A DNA stretch of 64,000 nucleotides from Halomonas chromatireducens. Its GTDB lineage: Bacteria; Pseudomonadota; Gammaproteobacteria; Pseudomonadales; Halomonadaceae. How positions within the stretch are numbered: the stretch's first letter is position 1; each line of letters begins with the position of its first letter. The DNA lies in contig NZ_CP014226.1 of the NCBI RefSeq assembly GCF_001545155.1, positions 337,467 through 401,466 of the forward strand, read 5' to 3'. The notes beneath the pieces are model-generated. The model ran no database searches. It was not told the origin of the DNA and saw only the letters and a list, made by a program, of their open reading frames with translations. Shown here piece by piece: positions 25,109 through 32,613 of the stretch. The translations under genes and the position numbers were made by a program.

Positions 25109-26122
25109 ATGGCTGTTGAACCCCCTCAGCAGACACTGCAATCCTTCCACGATGCCCTCATGAGGCATCCGCTGATTCGCGAGCTGTGGAATCACTTCCC
25201 CGAGAACATGTTCCTGGTACGTGTCGAGGACGACGGCCACTTCACGGTCGAGGCAGCCAACCCCGCACAGCTCGACACCGTTGGCCGTGAGTGCCTGGGC
25301 CAGCCGCTGCCGGCGTTCATGCCCGCTGCTTCGGCCGAGGCGATCTATACGCGCTATCGCGAATGCGTGGCGCGGGACAAGCCGATGCGCTATCAAGAGC
25401 ATGCCGTCTTCTTCGACGAGCATGGCAACGAGCAGTACGGCTACTGGCTGACGCTGATCGTGCCGCTGCACAATGCTGCCGAAGATCCGCAGCGCGTCAC
25501 CCATATTTTTGGCATCTCTCAAGACGTGACCGAGCTGCACCAGGCCCGGGAAGCGCTTGAACGCCACAACCAGGCGCTGGAAGCTCGCGTGGAGCAGCGC
25601 ACCGCGGAGTTGCAGCACGCCAACCGCGAGCTCAGGCTGCTCAATGCCCAGCTCGAGGAGATGGCGACCCGCGATTTCCTTACCGGCTGCTACAACCGCC
25701 GACATATCGAGACCCTGGGCCAGCGCGAAATTGAACGGGCAAGGCGCTATGACACTTCGCTCAGCGTATTGATGGTCGACCTCGACGCCTTCAAGCAGGT
25801 CAACGACACCCAAGGCCACGACGCCGGGGACGCTGCGCTCAAGTGCGTTGCCGCGAGCCTGCAGAACGCCTTGCGTGCAAACGACCTGCTGGGCCGCTTC
25901 GGTGGCGATGAATTTCTGATCCTGCTGCCCGAGAGCAACAATGAAGACGCTCGCGTCGCCGCCAAGCGCCTGCAGCAGCTGACGCACGAGCAGACCGACA
26001 TCACGATCAGCGTGGGGATTGCCACGCTGCGCCGCGACGACACCTTGGAAAGCCTCGCCGCCCGCGCCGACCAAAGGCTACTCGCAGCCAAGCGGGAGTA
26101 TCATCGAAAAGCATCCGGTTAA
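25109..26122 (+). CDS. PAS-GGDEF diguanylate cyclase
   Basis: About 337 residues from the ATG at 25109. An in-frame TTG at 25043 is the alternative and neither has a strong site. A PAS domain (NMFLVRVEDDGHFTVEAANP to THIFGISQDVTELHQA) covers about 25-145, a coiled linker rich in Arg/Glu/Leu about 148-192, and a GGDEF domain the rest (RDFLTGCYNRR, then FGGDEFLILLP). The intact GGDEF active site implies synthesis of cyclic di-GMP. RAND five residues before it is the RxxD inhibitory site, so product feedback is likely. No membrane segment, so the signal is cytoplasmic. Confidence 0.9.
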   Translation: MAVEPPQQTLQSFHDALMRHPLIRELWNHFPENMFLVRVEDDGHFTVEAANPAQLDTVGRECLGQPLPAFMPAASAEAIYTRYRECVARDKPMRYQEHAVFFDEHGNEQYGYWLTLIVPLHNAAEDPQRVTHIFGISQDVTELHQAREALERHNQALEARVEQRTAELQHANRELRLLNAQLEEMATRDFLTGCYNRRHIETLGQREIERARRYDTSLSVLMVDLDAFKQVNDTQGHDAGDAALKCVAASLQNALRANDLLGRFGGDEFLILLPESNNEDARVAAKRLQQLTHEQTDITISVGIATLRRDDTLESLAARADQRLLAAKREYHRKASG

Positions 26123-26131
26123 ACGCTTTCC

Positions 26132-27082
26132 ATGAGCAGGTGGACGTTTCTGAAAGCTGAAACGAGAACGGCAGTGGAGCGAAGGAGCAGGCGAATGGCA
26201 TTCCTGGCAACGGTCGCAGCCCTGCTGCTGGCGCTGATACTCACCGGCGTACTGGCCATGCAGGCCTGGCGAGTGGCCGATAACCGTGCGATGGAGCAGG
26301 CCTGGAGTTGGCTGCAAGCCCAGGCGCCAGCCAGCGTTGACGTGTTCGACCCCGCCATGGTGGAAGGCCTTCCCGACGCCGCCCGGCGCTACTTCCGCTA
26401 TACCATCGCCCCGGGCACGCCGCTTCACGTCGTCAGCGAAATCCACATGACGGGCGAGATCGGTCTCGGCACCAAGGAGGCACCTGGCTACCGCCCTATG
26501 CGGGCACGGCAGCTACTCGCCCCGCCGCACGGCTTCATCTGGCGTCTCGAACGGGCCGGAGCCGGGCTGATGCAGATGAGCGGCTCGGACGGCATGGCGG
26601 AAGGCCGCTCCTGGACGCGCTTCTGGCTCGACGGCACGCTGCCCGTCGCCAGGGCCGGGGGCGACGACAACCACCTGCGCGCCTCGTTCGGCCGAGCCGT
26701 GGCGGAAGCCGCCTTCTGGGCCCCGGCAGCTCTGCTGCCCCAGCACGGAGTGCGCTGGGAAGAGGCCGGCGTGCGCTGGGAAGAGACCGGCGAGCCCAAC
26801 CTGGCACGAGCGGTGATTAGGAACGGTACCCTGGAGCAATCGATAGAGATCGCCGTAGCCGAAAACGGCCAACCGCGCTGGGTGAAGTTCCCACGATGGA
26901 GCAACGCCAACGCCGAGAAGGAGTGGCGGTTCCAGCCCTTCGGAGGTTACCTGGACGGCTTCCAGGACTTCGAAGGCTTCACCCTGCCCACCAAGGTCGA
27001 CGGTGGCAATCACTTCGGCACCGAGGCGTACTTTCCGTTCTTCCGGGCGAGGGTGGGGGAGGTACGGTTTCCGGTGCGGTAG
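26132..27082 (+). CDS. DUF6544-like membrane-anchored protein
   Basis: 316 residues. A membrane segment (FLATVAALLLALILTGVLAM) near 24-43 anchors a periplasmic domain. DAARRYFRYTI, GFIWRLERAG, ALLPQHGVRWEE and HFGTEAYFPFFRARV match what I remember of the DUF6544/DUF6920 family, whose function is unknown. The peptide GVRWEEAGVRWEETG is a 7-8 residue tandem duplication absent from the neighbouring partial copy at 28190-28567. The gene starts 9 bp after the diguanylate cyclase stop, so the two may be one operon. An internal Met at 26195 is an alternative start just before the membrane segment. Confidence 0.75.
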   Translation: MSRWTFLKAETRTAVERRSRRMAFLATVAALLLALILTGVLAMQAWRVADNRAMEQAWSWLQAQAPASVDVFDPAMVEGLPDAARRYFRYTIAPGTPLHVVSEIHMTGEIGLGTKEAPGYRPMRARQLLAPPHGFIWRLERAGAGLMQMSGSDGMAEGRSWTRFWLDGTLPVARAGGDDNHLRASFGRAVAEAAFWAPAALLPQHGVRWEEAGVRWEETGEPNLARAVIRNGTLEQSIEIAVAENGQPRWVKFPRWSNANAEKEWRFQPFGGYLDGFQDFEGFTLPTKVDGGNHFGTEAYFPFFRARVGEVRFPVR

Positions 27083-27266
27083 TGCTCAATGGTACTCGGC
27101 AAGATCAGCGGGATGCTCAAGGGTTTCAGGATTCTTCTGTACCATTCGGATGAGTGTCATTGCTTGGGGCTTGGCGCGGCCGGCCCATGGTCATGCCCGC
27201 GCGGTGAGTTGAAAGTCATGCGTGCCACTCACTTCTAGCAGTATCGAGGGGCCGCGCCCTTTCTTG

Positions 27267-28076
27267 TCACTCGCTGTTGTCGTTTTCAGCCTGCTCCCGG
27301 CGTTTCTGCATGGCATCGCTGAAGGCAGCCGCCAGTATGCCGGTTGGCATGGCGATCATGCCGATGCCGACGATGGCGGTCAGGCCCGCAAACAGCTGCC
27401 CGGCCGCGGTCACCGGCGTCACGTCCCCATAGCCCACCGTGGTGAGTGTGGCCACGCTCCACCAGAGCGCCCTGGGAATGCTCCCGAAGGCCTCGGGCTG
27501 ATGGCTGGCTTCAAGGACATAGATCACGCTACTGGTGACGATCAGCAATGCCACAGCCACCATCAGGCTTACCGTGAGTTCGTAGCGGCGTCCGCGCACC
27601 GCCAGGTAGAGATCGCCGATCGCGTTGGAGAAGCGTCCCAGTCGCGCAAGCCTGAGCAGTCGGATCAACTTGAGCAGACGTAACGCGAAGGCGTTGACTG
27701 CCCCCATGGTGAGGAAGAACGGCAAGATAGCGAGCAGGTCGATGATCGCCCATGGGCTGACCATGAAGCGTAAACGTCCAGCCAGCCCTCGATAGCGGGG
27801 ATCCTCGCCAGCCGCGATCACGCGCGCGACGTACTCGACCAGAAAAGCCAAGGCCAGCGCTGCCTCGGCGGTAACGAAGAGGCTTGGAGCGAGCGCTCGG
27901 ACTACCGGCTCCGTCTCCAGAACAGTCAGTGCAGTTGCGAGGAGTATCAGACCGGAGATGATGCAGTTGGTGATCGATAGCCCAGGGGACTCACGAGCGG
28001 TGGGCTCGAGCATCAGGTAAAGGCGACGGCGCCAACCCGCATAGGGGCTGGCCTTCTGGCTATCCGATTGCAGCAT
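27267..28076 (-). CDS. Voltage-gated-type potassium channel subunit
   Basis: 269 residues. Six hydrophobic segments are visible. The fourth is an S4-like helix with Arg/Lys every third position (LRLLKLIRLLRLARLGRF). The pore loop has TLTTVGYGDVTP, the K+ selectivity filter, followed by the S6 helix (GIGMIAMPTGILAAAF). It would form a tetramer in the inner membrane. A short acidic tail follows. It is transcribed convergently with the DUF6544-like gene and stands alone. Confidence 0.92.
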   Translation of the reverse strand: MLQSDSQKASPYAGWRRRLYLMLEPTARESPGLSITNCIISGLILLATALTVLETEPVVRALAPSLFVTAEAALALAFLVEYVARVIAAGEDPRYRGLAGRLRFMVSPWAIIDLLAILPFFLTMGAVNAFALRLLKLIRLLRLARLGRFSNAIGDLYLAVRGRRYELTVSLMVAVALLIVTSSVIYVLEASHQPEAFGSIPRALWWSVATLTTVGYGDVTPVTAAGQLFAGLTAIVGIGMIAMPTGILAAAFSDAMQKRREQAENDNSE

Positions 28077-28189
28077 GCATCCCCCTACCCCTATAGCCAG
28101 CTGACCAGCACAACATTCTCAGACCCACCGGCAAGAACGAATGGGGAGTGCAGCATTTTTAGCATAATGCTTATGCGCAAGGATGGCGC

Positions 28190-28567
28190 TACGCCAACGC
28201 TCCCACCGAGCCCTCTACCTTCTGGGCCTCGGCAGCCCTGCTGCCCCAGCACGGCGTGCGCTGGGAAGAGACCGGCGAGCCCAACCTGGCACGAGTGGTC
28301 ATTACCCACGGCACCCTGGAGCAAGCGATAGAGATCGCTGTGGCCGAGAATGGCAGGCCGCGCTGGGTGCAGTTCCAGCGCTGGAGCGACGCCAATCCCG
28401 AGAAGCAGTGGCGGCTCCAGCCTTCCGGCGGCTATCTCGATGATTTCTAAAATTTCGAAGGCTTCACCTTGTCCACAAAGGTCGAGGCGGGCAATCACTT
28501 CGGCACGGAGGCGTACTTTCCGTTCTTTAGGGTGAGGGTGTGGGAGGTAAGCTTTCCAGGAGCGTAG
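28190..28567 (+). pseudogene. Partial copy of the DUF6544-like gene, 3' half with an internal stop
   Basis: Follows 26690-27082 closely: ALLPQHGVRWEETGEPNLAR, then PRWVQFQRWSDANPEKQWRL. TAA at 28448-28450 replaces a Gly/Gln-coding position (YLDDF-stop-NFEGF versus YLDGFQDFEGF), then the frame continues to TAG at 28565. The first half of the gene, with the membrane anchor, is missing. It is a direct (same-strand) partial duplication about 1.1 kb from its parent, with the potassium channel gene between. Confidence 0.9.
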
Positions 28568-28960
28568 TGCTTCATCTTTGGTCGGCTTTCATTGATGAAG
28601 GGTATGGGAAAAGCCATGTTACGGTGCTAGGCTGAAGCGCAAAGACACATAACGTTACGGTCATGCGCATAGGAACAGTTCGAATGGAAAGGGATTCCAC
28701 CGAGTATTGTATTACGCTTCACCCGATTCGGCGGCTTGACCTTCGAGAGCTAGTTCTGAGTGGCAAACTATCTTAAAAAGGGCAGTTGAGACAATAAACA
28801 TAGCGAGCCTAAGGTACGGCGATTAGGCACGTTTTTGAGATGTTGCAGATTCTAGAGGGGGCTGCTAGAAGGTGTGCGAATTGGGAAGTGGCTATTTTCC
28901 GTTAACTTTATAGCCATACTTGTTTAGAAAAAACATGAAAACCTTGTGATGGCAGGATAT
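28568..28960. other. AT-rich spacer upstream of the OLD-like gene
   Basis: Base composition falls visibly from here on. The only frame of note is a 37-codon plus-strand frame at 28663-28776 (MRIGTVRMERDSTEY and on), with no ribosome binding site and no family I know. The 60 bases before 28961 are AT-rich and probably hold the promoter of the next gene, but no clear -35/-10 pair stands out. Confidence 0.35.
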
Positions 28961-30892
28961 ATGAAATTGACGAAGGTGTCTTTAAGAGGCGTCAAAAGAT
29001 TTACGAAGAAAGAGCATGTCTTTTTTTTCGATGAAAATGAGTCTATTAGTACTGTTAGCGGAAAGAATGGTTCGGGAAAAACAGCAATATTTAAGGCGGT
29101 TCAGATTTTTCAAAAGTTGTTTTTCGCCTCCCAGTTGGATGGTAGGGTAAATAACCATGCTGAATATTTGCAGGCGGCTTATTCGGAGCTGGAGAGTTTG
29201 GTTTCAGAGGCTAGTTTCGAAATTGAGGTGGTGTTTCTTGTCGAAGGAAGTTATGTGGGCGTAAAGCTGGATGGTACGGTGCGTCCTGAGATTGAGTTCT
29301 CGTTTTCTGATAGTGTTGAAGATGGGGTTGCTGCGCTCTCGAAGCTATGGGACATAAACGATCCAAAAAATCTTTTTTTGCTTATTAATGCTGGTAAAGC
29401 TTTTTCCGATTTCGGCGTGGGTTTTGATAGCCTTGATATATCAAGTGGGCTGGATGAGAGGAATGTCCTTCTCGAGTCTGTGTTCTTTCCCGAGAAAGTT
29501 TTTCAAACTATTTATAAGAAATCCGTGCTTGATTACGTCCATTATAGGTTGGATTCGAACAAGAGATATGATTTTTTCAAAATTGCTAACGAAGTGGTTT
29601 CAAGTATATCAGGTGATATTAAAATTCACAGTTTTAGTGCCACAAAAAAGCCAGGCGAAATAATAATACAAGGAAAAGCAGACTCTAGGTCAAAATATTA
29701 TGATGTCAAAGATTTTAGTGCGGGGGAAATGTCTCTATATTTGACTTTGCTATATTTGTTTAGATACCCTGGCCTCGGTGTTCTGGTGCTTGATGAGCCT
29801 GAAAATCACCTGCATGAAGACTTGTTAATAAAATTTTATGATTTGCTGAGGGGCCTGGTTGCTTCAGAGTCCATGAAGTGCTGGGTAGAGGAGCAGTTTT
29901 CGGATATAGCAGGTGTCCAGTTAGAGTCGCTGTCCGATAGTCAGTTGTCCTCGCTATTTCTTTTGACTCATTCTAAGGCGCTAATTTATAGGAACATGCT
30001 GTATGGGTGTAATTATATACTGGGTGATGGTGTTCACCGGATCAGTCGGTCCGAAACTGAGTCAGAGCTAAGAAGTATTGGTGTCAGCTCCGTTTTTTCT
30101 AGAACACTATTTGTAGAAGGGGTCGGAGATGTTGAGCTATTTGGAGAGCTCATGGCGTCGAAAAATATAAAGGTTGTCCCCCTTGGTAGTTGCTCGCAAG
30201 TCGAGGAGATGTATAAAAAAATATCAGGGATTTATCATGACATTTATGGGGCTGCTTTTTGTTTTATGATTGACCGAGATAATAAATCCCCCGAGTACTT
30301 TGATGACTTGCGAAGTTTGCATCCTGGTTTTTACGATAAGACCTTTTTGGTTCTTGAGAGGCACGAAGTTGAGAATTACTTTATAGACAAAAAATTGGTT
30401 AAAGATGCAGTGAATCCAATCCTTTCCCACTTGGGGGGCGATGTGCTTGGAGATTTTCAAGTCGATGAGATCTATCAGGACTGTGCAGAAAGTACTAAAG
30501 ACATTTCCTATAAAAAATACTATACATTTAGAATGAAGAAAGGGTTGAATGAAATTCTCGTCAATCCGCTTTGTGGCAAAGGGGCGCATCAAGAGTCAAT
30601 GGACTTGGTTGAAGATCTTTTTAGTGGGAATTTAAAAGATGAGGTTGTAAATTTATTGAATAAAGTTGATGAAGATTTTCAATCTGAATGGGAATCTGAA
30701 TGGGAAAAGCTTATCGATGGTAAGGTTTTTTCAAACAAGGTTTTTGCCGAGCTTTCTAAAAGGGCGGAAGGAGTTAACAAGTCAGCAATCAGAAGGAAAA
30801 TTATCGAGATGGCTGGGTCAGGCGACGAGAGTTATGAAATATGTAAGCTTTCAAAAAAAATTGATACTATTTTTGAAAGCCAAGAGGCTTAA
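28961..30892 (+). CDS. OLD-like AAA ATPase-TOPRIM protein, probable anti-phage defence effector
   Basis: 643 residues from the ATG at 28961 (CAGGA upstream; GTG 28946 and ATG 28949 are alternatives). ABC/SMC-type ATPase marks: Walker A GKNGSGKT 34-41, signature FSAGEMSL about 252-259, Walker B VLVLDEPENH 274-283, His-switch LLTHSK near 337. The C-terminal part has TOPRIM/DUF4435-like acid residues: LFVEGVGD (Glu386), FMIDRD (Asp438, Asp440) and ERHEVENYF (Glu469, Glu471). This order is that of OLD nucleases and of fused AriA-AriB (PARIS) proteins, known phage-defence ATPases with a TOPRIM nuclease. No partner gene (UvrD-like GajB, PtuB-type HNH, reverse transcriptase) follows. It is far more AT-rich than its neighbours, a mark of recent transfer. 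Confidence 0.8.
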   Translation: MKLTKVSLRGVKRFTKKEHVFFFDENESISTVSGKNGSGKTAIFKAVQIFQKLFFASQLDGRVNNHAEYLQAAYSELESLVSEASFEIEVVFLVEGSYVGVKLDGTVRPEIEFSFSDSVEDGVAALSKLWDINDPKNLFLLINAGKAFSDFGVGFDSLDISSGLDERNVLLESVFFPEKVFQTIYKKSVLDYVHYRLDSNKRYDFFKIANEVVSSISGDIKIHSFSATKKPGEIIIQGKADSRSKYYDVKDFSAGEMSLYLTLLYLFRYPGLGVLVLDEPENHLHEDLLIKFYDLLRGLVASESMKCWVEEQFSDIAGVQLESLSDSQLSSLFLLTHSKALIYRNMLYGCNYILGDGVHRISRSETESELRSIGVSSVFSRTLFVEGVGDVELFGELMASKNIKVVPLGSCSQVEEMYKKISGIYHDIYGAAFCFMIDRDNKSPEYFDDLRSLHPGFYDKTFLVLERHEVENYFIDKKLVKDAVNPILSHLGGDVLGDFQVDEIYQDCAESTKDISYKKYYTFRMKKGLNEILVNPLCGKGAHQESMDLVEDLFSGNLKDEVVNLLNKVDEDFQSEWESEWEKLIDGKVFSNKVFAELSKRAEGVNKSAIRRKIIEMAGSGDESYEICKLSKKIDTIFESQEA

Positions 30893-30944
30893 ATTTGTGT
30901 CCGGGAAGGGTGTTATGCTGACATTTCGCTACAACCACGGCTAT

Positions 30945-31010
30945 CTGGTAAATACAGTCACACCTCAGGCAGCCACAGCACCCACTTGATGTTGCCGCTA
31001 CCATCGCTTG
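30945..31010 (-). pseudogene. recD fragment B
   Basis: CAGGCAGCC-(A)CAGCACCCACTTGATGT and the following bases match recD 32861-32908 with scattered changes, and weaker similarity continues left to about 30945. It sits between the OLD-like gene and the decayed PAP2 gene, in the same orientation as recD. Confidence 0.7.
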
Positions 31011-31015
31011 AGCAC

Positions 31016-31651
31016 CTACTCGGTACCCGAGTTGCTCTCCTCTGTCTCTACCTGCCCGCGCCGCTGCAACCAACGCATCACCAGCCAGCACAGCGCGGCC
31101 CAGGCCGCTCCGGCGGTCCAGCCGGCAAGCACATCCGTCGGCCAATGCACGCCGAGGTAGACACGGCTCATGCCCACCAGCAGGGTGAGCAGTATCAGTA
31201 TCAGCAGGTAGGCCTTCAGCTTCAGCGCTGGCTGTACACGGATGAGCAGGGCGGCCGTGACGGCAGACATCATCGAATGGCCGCCGGGCACCGCGACCGA
31301 GGCAAAGAGCGCCGCACGATGGTGCCGTGCGAGTAGCAGGTAGCCCAGGGCACCCAGTGTGATCACTACCAGCACGCCGACACTCCCGAGCGCGGTAAAG
31401 TCTCGCCCCATTTCCTCGACTCAGCCCGGGCCGAGCGGATCGGTGTGATCGGCAGGATTGCGCAGGGAAAGCAGCAGAGTCTCATCGATGCTCTGGGTTT
31501 CTCCCTCGGTGACAGCATCGCCAGCTCGGTGAACCCCCAGATCCCGCCGGGAAGTACCGAGACACACAGCAGCACTGCCAACTCGTAGCGGCCGAGCCAG
31601 CAGGAAAAGGCCGTGGCGACTCACATGTTCGATTTTTCTATAGTGCTTCAT
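31016..31651 (-). pseudogene. Decayed PAP2-family phosphatase
   Basis: The gene starts at 31651 (MKHYRKIEHV, with GGGAG upstream). The first frame shifts after FLLARPLR, continues in another frame as AVLLCVSVLPGGIWGFTELA, shifts back to DAVTEGETQSIDETLLLSLR, and hits a stop after DPLGPG. It resumes as VEEMGRDFTALGS to the end at 31016. The segment with the family KxxxxxxRP motif is deleted: ALFASVAV joins straight to PGGHSMMSA. The later SRVYLGVHWPTDVLAG motif is intact. Two frameshifts, a nonsense codon and a deletion in an active-site region mean no working lipid phosphatase. The last 131 codons alone remain an open frame. Confidence 0.88.
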
Positions 31652-31729
31652 TTGCAACTCCCTTGCTTTATAACGACACGCGACGTCTTCCAGACAACCT
31701 AGTGTGGCTGCGTTATTGCAACCTCCCCA

Positions 31730-31912
31730 ACCCACTCACCCTCACCACTACCTCGTTACCGCCTCATCCAGCATCCCGCGCCCCGTCTCCACCAGTGTGA
31801 GCTAGTCCCTCGCGCGGGTGATGCCGGTGTAGACCAGCTCCCGGGTGAGGATGGGGTTGGGGGCGTCGGAGAGCAGCAGGGCGGTGTGGGTGAAATCCGA
31901 GCCTTGGCTCTG
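31730..31912 (-). pseudogene. recD fragment A (displaced 3' end)
   Basis: Matches the recD 3' end at about 32636-32823 at roughly nine bases in ten, same strand. The codons for LTLVETGRGMLDEAVTR are recognisable, but the preceding Trp codon has become TAG. It lies directly beyond HicAB, so HicAB is bracketed by two recD 3' ends. Confidence 0.88.
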
Positions 31913-31921
31913 GAGTTAAAG

Positions 31922-32257
31922 TTACGTCGAAAGCTCGTGCTCGATGGCGGTGGCCACGAACTGATTGAGGCTCTGCCCCTTGGCGGTGGCGGCATCGACG
32001 GCGTTCTTGTGCAGCTCTTCAGGCAGGCGCACCTGGAACTTACCGGAGTAGGACTTAGTGGGCTCGATGCCTCGCTCCCGACACTCATCAAGGAAAACGC
32101 GCAGCGAAACACCGCCTTCCTCACGCAGCTTGGCCACGCTGTCGGCGTAGAAGTCGGCACCGCCGTTAAGGCCAGTAAACTCACCGCGGAACATCTCGAT
32201 ATCCGGGTCGTACTGGATGACGGCGCGATAGCCGTCGATGATCATGATGTTGTTCAC
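31922..32257 (-). CDS. hicB: HicB-type antitoxin
   Basis: 111 residues from a GTG at 32257 that overlaps the hicA stop (GTGA), so translation is coupled. The N-terminal HicB partial-RNase-H-like domain (YRAVIQYDPDIEMFRGEFTG, then ADSVAKLREEG) is followed by a ribbon-helix-helix DNA-binding C-terminus (KFQVRLPEELHKNAVDAATA). The antitoxin would bind HicA and repress the operon. The hicA-hicB order is the standard one. It sits between recD and a displaced recD 3' end. Confidence 0.9.
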   Translation of the reverse strand: MNNIMIIDGYRAVIQYDPDIEMFRGEFTGLNGGADFYADSVAKLREEGGVSLRVFLDECRERGIEPTKSYSGKFQVRLPEELHKNAVDAATAKGQSLNQFVATAIEHELST

Positions 32258-32508
32258 GGGGTCTCTCCGTTCTCTTCCAACCACTTGCGGATGCTGGCCA
32301 CTGCGCCCTTGTCGGTATCCGGTGAGGGGTGGGGCCGATGGAACACGCGCACCTCGCCAAACAGCACAACGGCGATACGCGAGCCCTCCCGTTCCTGGAT
32401 GTCTGCGCCCAGCGCCCTAAACAGCGACTCGATGTCGCTCCAGGGGATCGATCCCGGCGTAGGTCGGCTGAAGATGGCGGCCAGCGTCTTGGCGTGTTTT
32501 CGTTTCAT
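32254..32508 (-). CDS. hicA: HicA-type mRNA interferase toxin
   Basis: 84 residues from the ATG at 32508. The dsRBD-like HicA fold shows TLAAIFSRPTPGSIPWSDIESLFRALGA and VVLFGEVRVFHRPHP with the conserved His. In this family the toxin cleaves mRNA on the ribosome or free. This is the longer HicA subgroup with a TDKGAVASIRKWLEENG tail. No strong ribosome binding site is seen. Confidence 0.9.
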   Translation of the reverse strand: MKRKHAKTLAAIFSRPTPGSIPWSDIESLFRALGADIQEREGSRIAVVLFGEVRVFHRPHPSPDTDKGAVASIRKWLEENGETP

Positions 32509-32613
32509 GCTCCAATGGTACTGAATTTTAGTACCAAAGGCCAGGGCGCGCCACAACAGCTGGCCTGCGATAGGATGAGGGGGAGCTTTGCAGCACAATC
32601 AAGATTATGGCGC

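Noticed and set aside
28961..30892. Retron, Gabija, Septu or two-gene PARIS
   Set aside because: No reverse transcriptase, UvrD-like helicase, HNH gene or separate TOPRIM gene follows. Only a one-gene system fits.
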